Part shown: positions 32,463 through 42,229 of the stretch, piece by piece
Layout of the letters: the number at the start of each line of letters is the position of its first letter
How positions within the stretch are numbered: position 1 is the stretch's first letter
Source of the DNA: Actinomycetes bacterium
GTDB taxonomy: Bacteria; Actinomycetota; Acidimicrobiia; Acidimicrobiales; RAAP-2
Assembly (NCBI GenBank): GCA_021810205.1
Contig: JAJZJC010000014.1
Location: forward strand, 1-45,638
Direction of reading: 5' to 3'
DNA length: 45,638 bases
Notes under the pieces: generated by a model
The model's database searches: none
What the model saw: the letters and a program-made list of their open reading frames with translations, nothing else
What the model was told of the DNA's origin: nothing
Position numbers and translations under genes: made by a program

Positions 32463-34160
32463 ATGGCCTTCCCCTCCGACCTGGACATTGCACGTACCGC
32501 ATCCTTGAAGCCGCTGAACGAGATCGCGGCCACGATGGGGATCGGCGAGCACCTGTTGGAGCCCTACGGATCGTCGGTGGCCAAGATCAAGCTCGAGGCC
32601 ATCGAGGAGCTCTCCGACCGCCCCAAGGCCAAGTACGTCGTGGTGTCGGCCATCACCCCGACGCCGCTCGGAGAAGGGAAGACCACCACCACCGTCGGGC
32701 TCGGCCAGGCGATGCGTCATATCGGCAAGCAGGCGACGATCGCGATCCGCCAGCCCTCGATGGGGCCGACCTTCGGGATCAAAGGCGGCGCGGCGGGAGG
32801 GGGCTACAGCCAGGTCGTGCCGATGGAGCTCTTGAACCTCCACTTGACCGGCGACTTCCACGCGGTCACCTCCGCGCACAACCTGCTTTCGGCGATCATC
32901 GACAACCACCTCTTCCAGGGCAACGCGCTCGGGCTGTCCCTCGACGACATCACCTGGCGCCGCGTCCTGGACGTGAACGACCGGGCGCTGCGCAACATCG
33001 TGGTCGGTCTGGGCGCCCGTGAGGACGGGGTGACCCGCCAGACCGGGTTCGACATCACCGCGGCGTCCGAGGTGATGGCGCTCTTCGCCCTCGCCACTTC
33101 GATCCCCGACCTGCGCGCCCGCCTCGGGCGCATCGTCGTCGGCTACACGAAGGCGGGCACGCCGGTGACGGCGGAGGAGCTCCGGGGCGCAGGGGCAATG
33201 GCCGTCTTGATGCGCGACGCCATGAAGCCGAACCTCCTGCAGACCTTGGAGAACACCCCGGTCCTCGTCCACGCGGGTCCGTTCGGCAACATCGCCACCG
33301 GCAACAGCTCGATCGTCGCCGATCAGATCGGCATCAGGGGCGGTGACTTTCTCATCACCGAGGCCGGTTTCGGCGCCGACATGGGCGCCGAGCGGTTCTT
33401 CAACATCAAGTGCCGGTACTCGGGCCTCACCCCCGACGCCGCCGTCGTCGTGGCGACCGTGCGCGCCCTCAAGACACACTCGGGCAAGCACCGCATCACC
33501 GCAGGCAAGGCGCTTCCCGAGGCGCTCCTGGCGGAGAACCCCGACGAGGTGCTCGAGGGCGGCGAGAACCTGCGCAAGCAGATCGAGAACATCAAGCTGC
33601 ACGGGGTCACCCCGGTCGTCGCGATCAACGCCTTCCCGACCGATCACCCCTCGGAGTGGAAGGTGATCGAAGAGATCGCGGCGTCCATGGGGGCGCGTGC
33701 TGCAGTGTGCCAGCACTTCTCCAATGGCGGCGAAGGGGCCACCGAGCTGGCGGAGGCGGTCGTCGAGGCGGCGAACGAGCCGTCGAACTTCCAGATGCTC
33801 TACCCCGACGACATGTCGCTTCGCGACAAGATCAGCACCGTCGCGACCAAGGTCTACGGCGCCGAGGGCGTGTCCTACGCGCCGGCTGCGTCGCGCGCGC
33901 TCGATCGGTACGAGGCGGCGGGCTTCGGGAAGCTGCCGGTGTGCATCGCGAAGACCCAGTACTCCATCTCGTCCGACGCGTCGCTGAAGGGCGCGCCGAC
34001 CGGCTGGACCCTTCCGGTTAGAGAGGTTCGCGCCTCGGTCGGCGCCGGCTTCGTCTACCCGATCTGCGGGGACATGCGGACCATGCCGGGACTCGGGACG
34101 AACCCGGCGGCATTCTCGATCGACCTCGACGCCGACGGCGGGATCGTCGGCCTGTCATAG
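32463..34160 (+). CDS. fhs: Formate-tetrahydrofolate ligase (Fhs)
   Basis: A 565-residue P-loop enzyme that links formate and THF with ATP to give 10-formyl-THF, or runs backwards to make ATP and formate. Clear signatures are ITPTPLGEGKTTTTVGLGQAM (P-loop), QPSMGPTFGIKGGAAGGGYSQVVPME, DFHAVTSAHNLLSA, GGDFLITEAGFGADMGAERF and VVVATVRALKTHSG. Full length compared with the clostridial enzyme. It is followed after one base by folD1. Beside O-demethylases, the reverse direction makes sense: methyl groups taken from methoxy-aromatics are oxidised to 10-formyl-THF, then split by Fhs with ATP gain and formate release. No formate dehydrogenase is in the window. Confidence 0.96.
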   Translation: MAFPSDLDIARTASLKPLNEIAATMGIGEHLLEPYGSSVAKIKLEAIEELSDRPKAKYVVVSAITPTPLGEGKTTTTVGLGQAMRHIGKQATIAIRQPSMGPTFGIKGGAAGGGYSQVVPMELLNLHLTGDFHAVTSAHNLLSAIIDNHLFQGNALGLSLDDITWRRVLDVNDRALRNIVVGLGAREDGVTRQTGFDITAASEVMALFALATSIPDLRARLGRIVVGYTKAGTPVTAEELRGAGAMAVLMRDAMKPNLLQTLENTPVLVHAGPFGNIATGNSSIVADQIGIRGGDFLITEAGFGADMGAERFFNIKCRYSGLTPDAAVVVATVRALKTHSGKHRITAGKALPEALLAENPDEVLEGGENLRKQIENIKLHGVTPVVAINAFPTDHPSEWKVIEEIAASMGARAAVCQHFSNGGEGATELAEAVVEAANEPSNFQMLYPDDMSLRDKISTVATKVYGAEGVSYAPAASRALDRYEAAGFGKLPVCIAKTQYSISSDASLKGAPTGWTLPVREVRASVGAGFVYPICGDMRTMPGLGTNPAAFSIDLDADGGIVGLS

Positions 34161-34161
34161 C

Positions 34162-35043
34162 TTGGCGGCGCGCATTCTCGACGGGCGTGCTCGTCGAGAC
34201 GAGATCCTGGAGTCCCTGAGGGCAGAGGTGGCAGCTTGTGGCCACCCGGTGGTGACGTTCGCCACGGTGCTCGTCGGAGACGACCCGGCGAGCACCCGCT
34301 ACGTGGCGCTGAAGCACACGGCCGCCGAGCACGTCGGCCTCTCGGTGCGAGGGCTCCAGCTGCCGGCATCGGTGACGCAAGCGGCGCTCGAAGCGGCGCT
34401 CGAAGAGCTTTCGGCTGACGCGTCCGTCCACGGCATCCTCCTCCAGCTCCCGCTCCCAGGCGACATCGACGAGATTGCCGCGGCGTCGCGCATCGCTCCG
34501 GACAAGGACGTCGACGGGATGACGGCGGTGTCCTTGGGCCGGATCCTCCAAGGTGCTCGGGGGCATCGTCCGTGCACGGCGCTGGGCGTCCTCGACCTGC
34601 TGGGCCGTCACCGTATCGAGCTCGAGGGTCGCCGTGCCGTCGTCGTCGGACGCGGACCGCTCGTCGCGCTGCCGTTGGCGCTCATGCTCGCGACGCCGGT
34701 GGACGCCGGCGGGCAGGGTTGTGCGAGCGTGGCGGTGGTGGATCCCGATGCCGGGGACCTCGGCGAGGTCTGCGGTGCGGCCGACCTCGTTGTCTCCGAC
34801 GTCGGCCGGCCGCATCTGGTGCGCGCCGAGTGGATCGTGCCGGGCGCGACCGTCGTCGACATCGGCGTGTCCTTCGTCGACGGGAAGCTCGTTGGTGACG
34901 TCGCGCCCGAGGTGGCCGACGTCGCCGGGGCGCTCGTGCCGAATCCGGGCGGTGCAGGTCCCATGACCGTGGCGCTGCTCTTGCGAAACACGGTCGACGC
35001 CGCCCGGGATGCGGGGCTGCTCGAAGCGCCAGCAGCGTCATGA
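34162..35043 (+). CDS. FolD-like methenyl-THF cyclohydrolase/methylene-THF dehydrogenase, paralogue 1
   Basis: A 293-residue FolD-family protein. The cyclohydrolase site is complete: Tyr47 and Lys51 in RYVALKHTA, Gln95 in GILLQLPLP and DKDVDG at 114-119. The dinucleotide site is altered: GRGPLVALPLALML replaces GRSxxVGxPxAxLL, and VAVVDPDAG replaces the usual CHSxT that binds the NADP phosphate. VPNPGGAGPMT takes the place of TPVPGGVGPMT. So cyclohydrolase activity looks intact while NADP-dependent dehydrogenase activity is doubtful, or the enzyme uses NAD. The start is TTG 34162, one base after the fhs stop. It is followed 31 bases later by a second FolD paralogue with the opposite pattern. 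Confidence 0.85.
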   Translation: MAARILDGRARRDEILESLRAEVAACGHPVVTFATVLVGDDPASTRYVALKHTAAEHVGLSVRGLQLPASVTQAALEAALEELSADASVHGILLQLPLPGDIDEIAAASRIAPDKDVDGMTAVSLGRILQGARGHRPCTALGVLDLLGRHRIELEGRRAVVVGRGPLVALPLALMLATPVDAGGQGCASVAVVDPDAGDLGEVCGAADLVVSDVGRPHLVRAEWIVPGATVVDIGVSFVDGKLVGDVAPEVADVAGALVPNPGGAGPMTVALLLRNTVDAARDAGLLEAPAAS

Positions 35044-35074
35044 TGGGGCGAACCGCACGGGAGCGAGGTTGAGC

Positions 35075-36001
35075 ATGGAAGCAACGATCATCGACGGCGT
35101 GGCGATCTCTCGAGATCTGCGGGCACGCTTGCTCGGCGAGCTGGACGCCATCCACCTCGCCGCGGTCGATCCGGGACTCGCGGCCATGATGGTTGGCGAC
35201 GACTACGCGGCACATGCGTACGAGCGGCGGCTCCGCCGGCTCGCGGAGTCCGTGGGCTGTCGGTTCCAGTCCGAGCACCTTCCCGCCGACGCCGAGCCGG
35301 CCGAAGCGCTTGCGACCATCGGCAAGCTGAACGCGGATCCAAGAGTCACCGGCATCCTCATCTTGCGTCCACTTCCTCCGCAGCTCTCCGAAGTGGAGCT
35401 CTATGAGACGCTCGACTCGCGAAAGGACGTCGAGGCGGTCCATCCCGCCAATGCCGGCCTCATGGCGCGCGGCACTCCGCGGTTCGTGCCATCCACGCCC
35501 GCCAGCTGCTTCTGGCTGCTCGACGAGCACTTCCGCCAGACCGGACGAGACCCCGCGACCGCCCTTCGGGGCAAGACGGTCGTCATCGTTGGCAGGAGCC
35601 ACAACGTGGGAAAGCCCGCCGTGTGGCTCGCGCTCGACCGCGGCGCCATCGTCGTGAGCTGTGACGAGTACGCCGCCGCTGCGGGAAGGCTCGCTGAGTT
35701 CACCCGCCAAGCGGACGTCCTGATCGTCGCCGCGGGGGTTCCCGGCCTCATCACCGGCGACATGGTCAAAGACGGAGTCATCGCGATCGACGTGGGGATC
35801 AATCCCGTCGAGGGCGAGAGCGGAAAGGTCCGCCTTGTCGGCGATCTCGACTTCGACAGCGTGGCGCAGCGCGCGGAGGCGATCACCCCGGTCCCCGGCG
35901 GCGTCGGCCCGGTCACCGACGTCTGGCTGGTGCGCAATGCGGTGCTGGGCGCGGTCATCCAGCGCACGACGCTGACCATCGGCCCCTGGCCACAGTCCTG
36001 A
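35075..36001 (+). CDS. FolD-like methylene-THF dehydrogenase, paralogue 2 (cyclohydrolase residues lost)
   Basis: A 308-residue FolD-family protein. The cofactor half is canonical in shape: VVIVGRSHNVGKPAVWLAL (173-187), ADVLIVAAGVPGLITGDMVKDGVIAIDVGIN and ITPVPGGVGPVT. The catalytic half is not: in AYERRLRRL the Lys four residues after Tyr49 is Leu53; the Gln of GILVQLPLP is Leu97 (GILILRPLP); and DVDG reads DVEA. Cyclohydrolase activity is therefore unlikely, while dehydrogenase activity is plausible. VSCDEYAAA in place of CHSxT suggests NAD rather than NADP. ATG 35075 is preferred, since the upstream in-frame codons overlap folD1. It may pair with paralogue 1 to complete the two FolD steps. 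Confidence 0.84.
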   Translation: MEATIIDGVAISRDLRARLLGELDAIHLAAVDPGLAAMMVGDDYAAHAYERRLRRLAESVGCRFQSEHLPADAEPAEALATIGKLNADPRVTGILILRPLPPQLSEVELYETLDSRKDVEAVHPANAGLMARGTPRFVPSTPASCFWLLDEHFRQTGRDPATALRGKTVVIVGRSHNVGKPAVWLALDRGAIVVSCDEYAAAAGRLAEFTRQADVLIVAAGVPGLITGDMVKDGVIAIDVGINPVEGESGKVRLVGDLDFDSVAQRAEAITPVPGGVGPVTDVWLVRNAVLGAVIQRTTLTIGPWPQS

Positions 36002-36015
36002 CGGATCTCGCCGGG

Positions 36016-36066
36016 ACCCGCACTGCGGGTGCGCCGTCACCGGTCGTGACCGTCACCGGTCGTGAC
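36016..36066. repeat. Palindrome and tandem 16-bp repeat between folD2 and an O-demethylase gene
   Basis: ACCCGCA-C-TGCGGGT (36016-36030) is a perfect 7-bp inverted repeat around one base. Directly after it, a 16-bp unit, CGTCACCGGTCGTGAC, occurs twice in tandem (36035-36050, 36051-36066); each unit is itself an inverted repeat GTCAC-N5-GTGAC. No T-run follows, so a classic terminator is doubtful. The block sits 170-220 bases upstream of ATG 36234 and could hold operators for the demethylase. The remainder of the 232-base gap shows nothing else clear. Confidence 0.6.
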
Positions 36067-36233
36067 GGCACGCTGCCAGCACCCGCCGGTTCGCGTGGGC
36101 GCGCGTCTCTGGGGTGCTCAGCGGCCTCCTGGCCAAGGCGCAGCCGTTCCCCAGCGGTCGTACGTCGAGGGCCGCTGCTACGTTCGAGGCGTTCGAACAT
36201 CGTGATGACGTGCTCGTGGAAGGTGGCGAAGGA

Positions 36234-37622
36234 ATGGCGATCGCGAAGAGAGGAAGCCTGCAGGACGTCGTGGACGGGGTGCCGAGCATCGCGGCACACC
36301 TGTACAACAATCACAGCGGTGCCAGGGTCTACCCGGTCGTGCGGCCCGAGTACACGAATTGGCGAGACGAGCAGCGCTCGTGGCGCGAGAGCGTCTGCCT
36401 TCGTGACCAGTCGTACCACATGTCGGATCTCTACGTCTCGGGCCCGGACGCGTTCGACCTGCTGAGCTCCGTCGCGATCAACAGCTTCAAGGGGTTCGTC
36501 CCCGAGCGGGCGAAGCAGCTGGTCGTCTGCAACCCCGAGGGCTACGTGATCGGCACAGGCATCCTCTTCTACTTGGAGGAGCACGAGTTCCAGCTTGTCG
36601 GCCGCCCGTCTGCCAACAACTGGGTGGAGTTCCAGGCGCAGGCCGGTGGCTACGACGTCGACATCGAGCGAGACGAGTGGTCGGTGAACGACCCCGCGAG
36701 GCCGCGCAGGGTGTTCCGCTACCAGCTACGCGGGCCGCTCGCCGGACAGCTGCTCGAGAAGCTGACCGGCGGGCGGTACGAGCCGATCTCGATGTTCCAC
36801 ATCGGTTGGATCACGATCGGCGGCCACAGGATCCGCTTCCTTGCTTGGCCGGGCGTCGAGGGTGCGGAGCTCTTCGGCCCCTACGACCTCGCCGAGGAGG
36901 TGAAGGGGACGATCGCCGAGGCGGGGGAGGAGTTCGGGCTCCGGCTGCTCGGCTCGCGCACCTATGCGATCAACGGGCTCGAGCAAGGGTGGATCCCCTC
37001 TCCGGTCCCGGCTGTCTACACGAGCCCGGAGCTGCGCTCGTTCCGTGAGTGGTTGCCTGCGACCTCCTACGAGGCGACCGGATCCCTCGGTGGCAGCTTC
37101 TACTCCGAGAACGTCGAGGACTACTACCTCACCCCGTGGGACCTGGGCTATGGCCGTATCGTGAAATTCGACCACGACTTCATCGGCAAGAGCGCCCTGG
37201 AAGAGAAGGCGAAGCATCCGAGGCGCGAGAAGGTCTCACTGGCGTGGAACGGGGACGACGTGGCCGGGGTGTTCACGTCGCTCTTCCACGATGGTCCGGC
37301 CAAGAAGTACATCGACCTGCCGCTCGCCCAGTACGCCACCTGGATGTACGACAAGGTGCTGAACGCCAAGGGCGAGATGATCGGGCTCTCGACGTTCTGC
37401 GGGTACAGCTGGAGCGGGCGGACGATGCTGTCGCTGGCGATGCTGGACGAGGAGCAGGCCGAGATCGGCAGCGAGGTGGTGCTCGTCTGGGGCGAGGAGA
37501 ACGGCGGGTCGGACAAGCCGTCGGTGGAGCCGCACGTCCAGACCGAGATCCGCGCCACGGTCTGCCCTGCGCCCTACTCGGACCCCGTGCGCCGGGACCG
37601 GGAGGCGGCCATCAAGAGCTGA
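36234..37622 (+). CDS. THF-dependent aromatic O-demethylase (LigM/DesA-like, GcvT family), copy 1
   Basis: A 462-residue aminomethyltransferase-fold (GcvT-type) protein of the LigM/DesA size class. These enzymes move the methyl group of vanillate, 3-O-methylgallate or syringate to THF, giving 5-methyl-THF. Family blocks are [88 protein letters not shown] and WGEENGGSDKPSVEPH. ATG 36234 (MAIAKRG) is chosen on alignment with copy 2; AAGGTGGCGAAGG precedes it. It lies downstream of fhs and the folD pair and is clearly diverged from copy 2, so the two may split substrates. Substrate cannot be told from the motifs. Confidence 0.88.
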   Translation: MAIAKRGSLQDVVDGVPSIAAHLYNNHSGARVYPVVRPEYTNWRDEQRSWRESVCLRDQSYHMSDLYVSGPDAFDLLSSVAINSFKGFVPERAKQLVVCNPEGYVIGTGILFYLEEHEFQLVGRPSANNWVEFQAQAGGYDVDIERDEWSVNDPARPRRVFRYQLRGPLAGQLLEKLTGGRYEPISMFHIGWITIGGHRIRFLAWPGVEGAELFGPYDLAEEVKGTIAEAGEEFGLRLLGSRTYAINGLEQGWIPSPVPAVYTSPELRSFREWLPATSYEATGSLGGSFYSENVEDYYLTPWDLGYGRIVKFDHDFIGKSALEEKAKHPRREKVSLAWNGDDVAGVFTSLFHDGPAKKYIDLPLAQYATWMYDKVLNAKGEMIGLSTFCGYSWSGRTMLSLAMLDEEQAEIGSEVVLVWGEENGGSDKPSVEPHVQTEIRATVCPAPYSDPVRRDREAAIKS

Positions 37623-37630
37623 CGACGTAT

Positions 37631-37678
37631 GAGCGCGCGACCGCGTGAGCGCGCGACCGCGTGAGCGCGCGACCGCGT
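37631..37678. repeat. Three perfect 16-bp tandem repeats after the O-demethylase gene
   Basis: The unit GAGCGCGCGACCGCGT is repeated three times without change, starting 9 bases after the stop of the O-demethylase gene, in the 201-base gap before the convergent MFS gene. The rest of the gap is rich in GCGCG words (for example TGGCATCGCGCG), with no coding signal. The block could be a variable-number repeat or part of a transcript end. Confidence 0.85.
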
Positions 37679-37823
37679 GGTGTGGCATCGCGCGTGGCAT
37701 CGCCGCGCGTCGCGTGCGAGCGGTTGCAAGTCGATGACTCGGTCCAGGCGGCACCAGCCAGCTTGGCACGGAGACGATCTCGGTACCCGATCGGCGTCAG
37801 GTGGTGACCGCGGTGTTGACGGA

Positions 37824-39374
37824 TCACTCGTGGGCCCCCGAGGTCACCGGGTGGGGCTCGTCTCGGTACACGCGGGCGGCGGCTGCCAGTCCCCACCGGC
37901 CGGTACAGGTGAGCGCGGTCAGCGTGCAGGCCACGCCACATGCGACGAGGACCATCCACGAGAGATGGCTCGAGGTGGTGAAACGGATCGCCGCGGCGCC
38001 GGTGACGTTCCCGGTGCCGAGCGCAGTCGCGCTCACCATGGACCCCATGATCGCCACGCCGAGCACGCTGCCGAACTGGCGGGAGGACGACGTGATGGCT
38101 GACGCGACGCCGGCCCGCTCGGGTGGCATCCCGCTCACTCCGGTATGGGTGATCGGAGGATTGATGAGGCCGAACCCGCACCCGAGGACGCCGTAGGCGA
38201 TGACGAGTTGCACAAGGCTCGTGCGCGGCTCGAGGTCCAAGAGGAGCGCGCCGCCTATGGCGATGCAGATCCCGCCGACCGAGAGCGGCATGCGGGCGCC
38301 GAAGCGCCCCATGAGGCGTCCCGTCACGAGCGCGCACGCGGCGACCGTGACGGTGGTGGGCAGGATGGTCGTGCCCGCGAGCAGTGCGGAGTCGCCCCGC
38401 ACCTCTTGGAGGTAGAGAGTGTTCACGAAGAGGAAGCCCGAGAAGGCGATGAAGCACGCCACCGCGATGAAGGTCGCAGCGGAGAACTGCGGGCTGCGGA
38501 AGAAGTGCGCCTCGAGGAGCGGCTCTACGCGGCGCCGTTCGACTGCGAGGAGCGCGACGAGCGCAACACCCCCCGCGCAGAACGTCGCGATGCTGCGGCC
38601 CGATGCCCATCCCGACACCGGTCCCTCGATCACGCCGTAGGTGACCGTCGCGAACAGCACGATCATGAGCACTTGGCCGATGGGATCGAAGGCGCGCGGA
38701 CGCGTTGCGCGTGATTCGGGCAGGATGCGCCGGGCCAGCGCCGCGGCCACGAGCCCGATCGGGACGTTCACCCAGAACACCGACCGCCACCCCACGTTCG
38801 AGACGAGCGCACCGCCGATGATCGGCCCCGCCGCGATTCCCAGTCCGAAGATCGCGCTCCATATTCCTACGGCACGCGCTCGTTCCCTCGCGTCGGTGAA
38901 CACGTTGCGAATGATCGATAGCGATGCTGGAACGAGCAGGCAGCCCCCGAGTGCTTGCGCCATGCGGAAGCCGATCAGAGAGCCCACTGTCGGCGCCGCG
39001 CTGCACAGCGCCGACCCGAGCGTGAACACGACGAGCCCGATCGTGAACGCCCGTCGTCGCCCGAAGCGGTCGCCGATCGACCCCGACAGCATGAGCAGGC
39101 TGGCGAGCACGAGCAGGTACGCGTCGGCGATCCATTGGAGGTCGCTCACCCCTGCGTGGAGATCGCGATGGATGGTCGGCAGCGCGACGTTCAGCGCGCT
39201 GCTGTCCAGGTACGTCATGAACAGGCTCATGCTGCAGATGACGACGACGAGATAGCGGCGGCTGCCTGGGAGCGCCCCAGGCGCTGATGGTGAACCGGCG
39301 GCAGCAGGTGCACTCGGCACAGACATCGACGGCCGTGCCGCCCGTCTCGCAGGTTCTGTCACACCTGTGCTCAT
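37824..39374 (-). CDS. MFS transporter, DHA2-type (14 membrane segments)
   Basis: About 516 residues, with many hydrophobic helices consistent with the 14-segment drug:H+ antiporter group. After a Pro/Ala-rich cytoplasmic tail come YLVVVICSMSLFMTYLDSSALNVALPTI (segment 1 with the LDxxxxNVALP motif), the loop 2-3 motif GSIGDRFGRRRAF, the motif B/C region AQALGGCLLVPASLSII and GLGIAAGPIIGGALVSNVGWRSVFWVNVPIG. It probably exports toxic aromatics or moves aromatic acids; the direction is not visible. ATG 39374 is used; GTG 39383 is also in frame and neither has a strong ribosome-binding site. It converges on the O-demethylase gene. Confidence 0.88.
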   Translation of the reverse strand: MSTGVTEPARRAARPSMSVPSAPAAAGSPSAPGALPGSRRYLVVVICSMSLFMTYLDSSALNVALPTIHRDLHAGVSDLQWIADAYLLVLASLLMLSGSIGDRFGRRRAFTIGLVVFTLGSALCSAAPTVGSLIGFRMAQALGGCLLVPASLSIIRNVFTDARERARAVGIWSAIFGLGIAAGPIIGGALVSNVGWRSVFWVNVPIGLVAAALARRILPESRATRPRAFDPIGQVLMIVLFATVTYGVIEGPVSGWASGRSIATFCAGGVALVALLAVERRRVEPLLEAHFFRSPQFSAATFIAVACFIAFSGFLFVNTLYLQEVRGDSALLAGTTILPTTVTVAACALVTGRLMGRFGARMPLSVGGICIAIGGALLLDLEPRTSLVQLVIAYGVLGCGFGLINPPITHTGVSGMPPERAGVASAITSSSRQFGSVLGVAIMGSMVSATALGTGNVTGAAAIRFTTSSHLSWMVLVACGVACTLTALTCTGRWGLAAAARVYRDEPHPVTSGAHE

Positions 39375-39497
39375 CGTGCCCACAGTGCCAGATCGTCCGA
39401 ACGCGAGGAGATCATCGCCGTCAGAGTGCAGCGGACCGTGTCATCGCCCGCGCGCACGTCGCCGGCACGCCGCGAAGGGTCCTCACCCGAGCGGTCC

Positions 39498-40385
39498 TCA
39501 ATCGCCAGAGGCGGCGGACCCCAGCTTGAACAGCTCGACGGCGTTCTCCTTCAAGATGAGCGGTCGGACCTCGTCGCGGATCGCCGTCTTCTCGAAGTCC
39601 GCAAGCCAGCGGTCGGGGGTGAGCACCGGGTAGTCCGACCCGAAGAGCATCTTGTGGCGGAGCAGCGTGTTCGCGTACTGGATGAGGTTTGCAGGGAAGT
39701 ACTTCGGCGACCATCCGGACAGGTCGATGTAGACGGACGGCTTGTGCAGGCAGACCGACAGCGCCTCGTCCTGCCATGGGAACGACGGGTGCGCGAGAAT
39801 GATGGAAAGGTCGGGAAAGTCCACGGCCACGTCGTCGACGAGCATCGGGTTCGAGTACTTGAGTCGCGTCCCCCCGCCACCGCGCACACCGGCGCCGACA
39901 CCGGTGTGGCCGCTGTGGAAGAGCACCGGCACTGCCAGCTCCTCGATTGCGGCGTACAGCGGGTAGAAGTCGTGATCGTTCGGGAAGAAGGCCTGGGTGT
40001 TGGGGTGGAACTTGAACCCTCGCACGCCATGTTCGGTGACGAGGCGCCTCGCCGTCGCCACAGCAGCCTTCCCGGCATGGGGATCGACGCTCCCGAAGGG
40101 GATCACCACGTCGGAATGGTCCCTGGCGAGTGCCGCGATCTCCTCGTTCGTCACCGTGGGTGCCTCACCGGTCGCGCTCGTGGCGTCGACGGTGAACGCC
40201 ACGCAGGCCATGTTGCGCTCGCGGTAGTAGTCGGCCATCTGCGGGACGGTCGTGGCTACCACCTCCGTCCCGAAATAGCGGGCGAGTGCACCGGACTCCT
40301 CGGGCGTCTGCTTCTCGGCGGCATCGACGGAGCTCCAGACGTGCGTGTGCACATCGATCGCCACGATCTGGTCCACGTTGATCAT
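39498..40385 (-). CDS. Amidohydrolase-2 family metal-dependent hydrolase/decarboxylase
   Basis: A 295-residue TIM-barrel protein of the ACMSD-like group. It begins INVDQIVAIDVHTHVW (His13, His15), with VRGFKFHPNTQAFFPNDHDFYPLY, a metal His in PVLFHSGHTG, LAHPSFPWQDEAL and the active-site Asp in LFGSDYPVLTPD. The group contains decarboxylases of hydroxybenzoates and 5-carboxyvanillate as well as hydrolases and hydratases. The gene is divergent from the second O-demethylase across 342 bases, so a role on a methoxy- or carboxy-aromatic is plausible but unproved. ATG 40385 follows AAAGGGGATCGA; a longer upstream start would run into the promoter region and is rejected. It differs from LigJ and LigI in this window. 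Confidence 0.82.
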   Translation of the reverse strand: MINVDQIVAIDVHTHVWSSVDAAEKQTPEESGALARYFGTEVVATTVPQMADYYRERNMACVAFTVDATSATGEAPTVTNEEIAALARDHSDVVIPFGSVDPHAGKAAVATARRLVTEHGVRGFKFHPNTQAFFPNDHDFYPLYAAIEELAVPVLFHSGHTGVGAGVRGGGGTRLKYSNPMLVDDVAVDFPDLSIILAHPSFPWQDEALSVCLHKPSVYIDLSGWSPKYFPANLIQYANTLLRHKMLFGSDYPVLTPDRWLADFEKTAIRDEVRPLILKENAVELFKLGSAASGD

Positions 40386-40479
40386 TCGATCCCCTTTCGA
40401 GCGGTGGCGATCGCTTCCGTCACGGCCGTGTTCGGGGTCGCATCGTACCGGGCTCGGCGGGGGCGCCGTGGAGTGACGG

Positions 40480-40512
40480 ATTGTTGACAATTGCGTATAC
40501 AGTCTGTACAGT
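40480..40512 (+). promoter_or_regulatory. Promoter with overlapping GntR-like palindrome upstream of O-demethylase copy 2
   Basis: TTGACA (40484-40489) and TACAGT (40507-40512) are 17 bases apart, the best sigma70-type promoter in the window. ATTGTTGACAAT (40480-40491) is an inverted repeat (ATTGT/ACAAT around TG) covering the -35. CTGTACAG (40504-40511) covers the -10, and GTATAC lies between. The first palindrome resembles the ATTG-N4-CAAT operators of GntR-family vanillate repressors such as Caulobacter VanR. The transcript would start near 40519, giving an untranslated leader of about 200 bases in which no clear RNA element was recognised. Confidence 0.6.
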
Positions 40513-40721
40513 CGGCACAGTGGAGCGCGTTCGCGGGGGTATCTGCGCGCAGAGCCGCAGGCCGTCAGCTCGCGCGCATCGAGGGGTTCGGGGACGAGTG
40601 GCAGGTCATGCTTCCAGTGCTCATGACCTTGCCAGCATGCACGTTGTCGGTATCACCCGATGCAGGATCGAGAATCGACAGTCGAAGACAATCGAAGCAG
40701 ACGAACACTCCAAGAAGGTAG

Positions 40722-42134
<1,413 letters not shown>

Positions 42135-42140
42135 GGCGAC

Positions 42141-42180
42141 GAGCCCGCGCGGCCGGCACCGGTGCCCGCCGCGTGGGCTC
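42141..42180 (+). other. Strong 40-base hairpin between O-demethylase and metF genes
   Basis: GAGCCC...GGGCTC closes a near-perfect inverted repeat, with inner stems CGCGG/CCGCG and GCACC/GGTGC separated by small symmetrical mismatches. It begins 7 bases after the TAA of the demethylase gene and ends 50 bases before the metF start. No T-run follows. It could be a partial terminator that lowers metF expression, or a 3' stabiliser of the demethylase message. Confidence 0.65.
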
Positions 42181-42229
42181 ACCCTTGGTCTCCCTACCAC
42201 GCAAAGTCTCGAAGAGCGGAGCGAAACCG

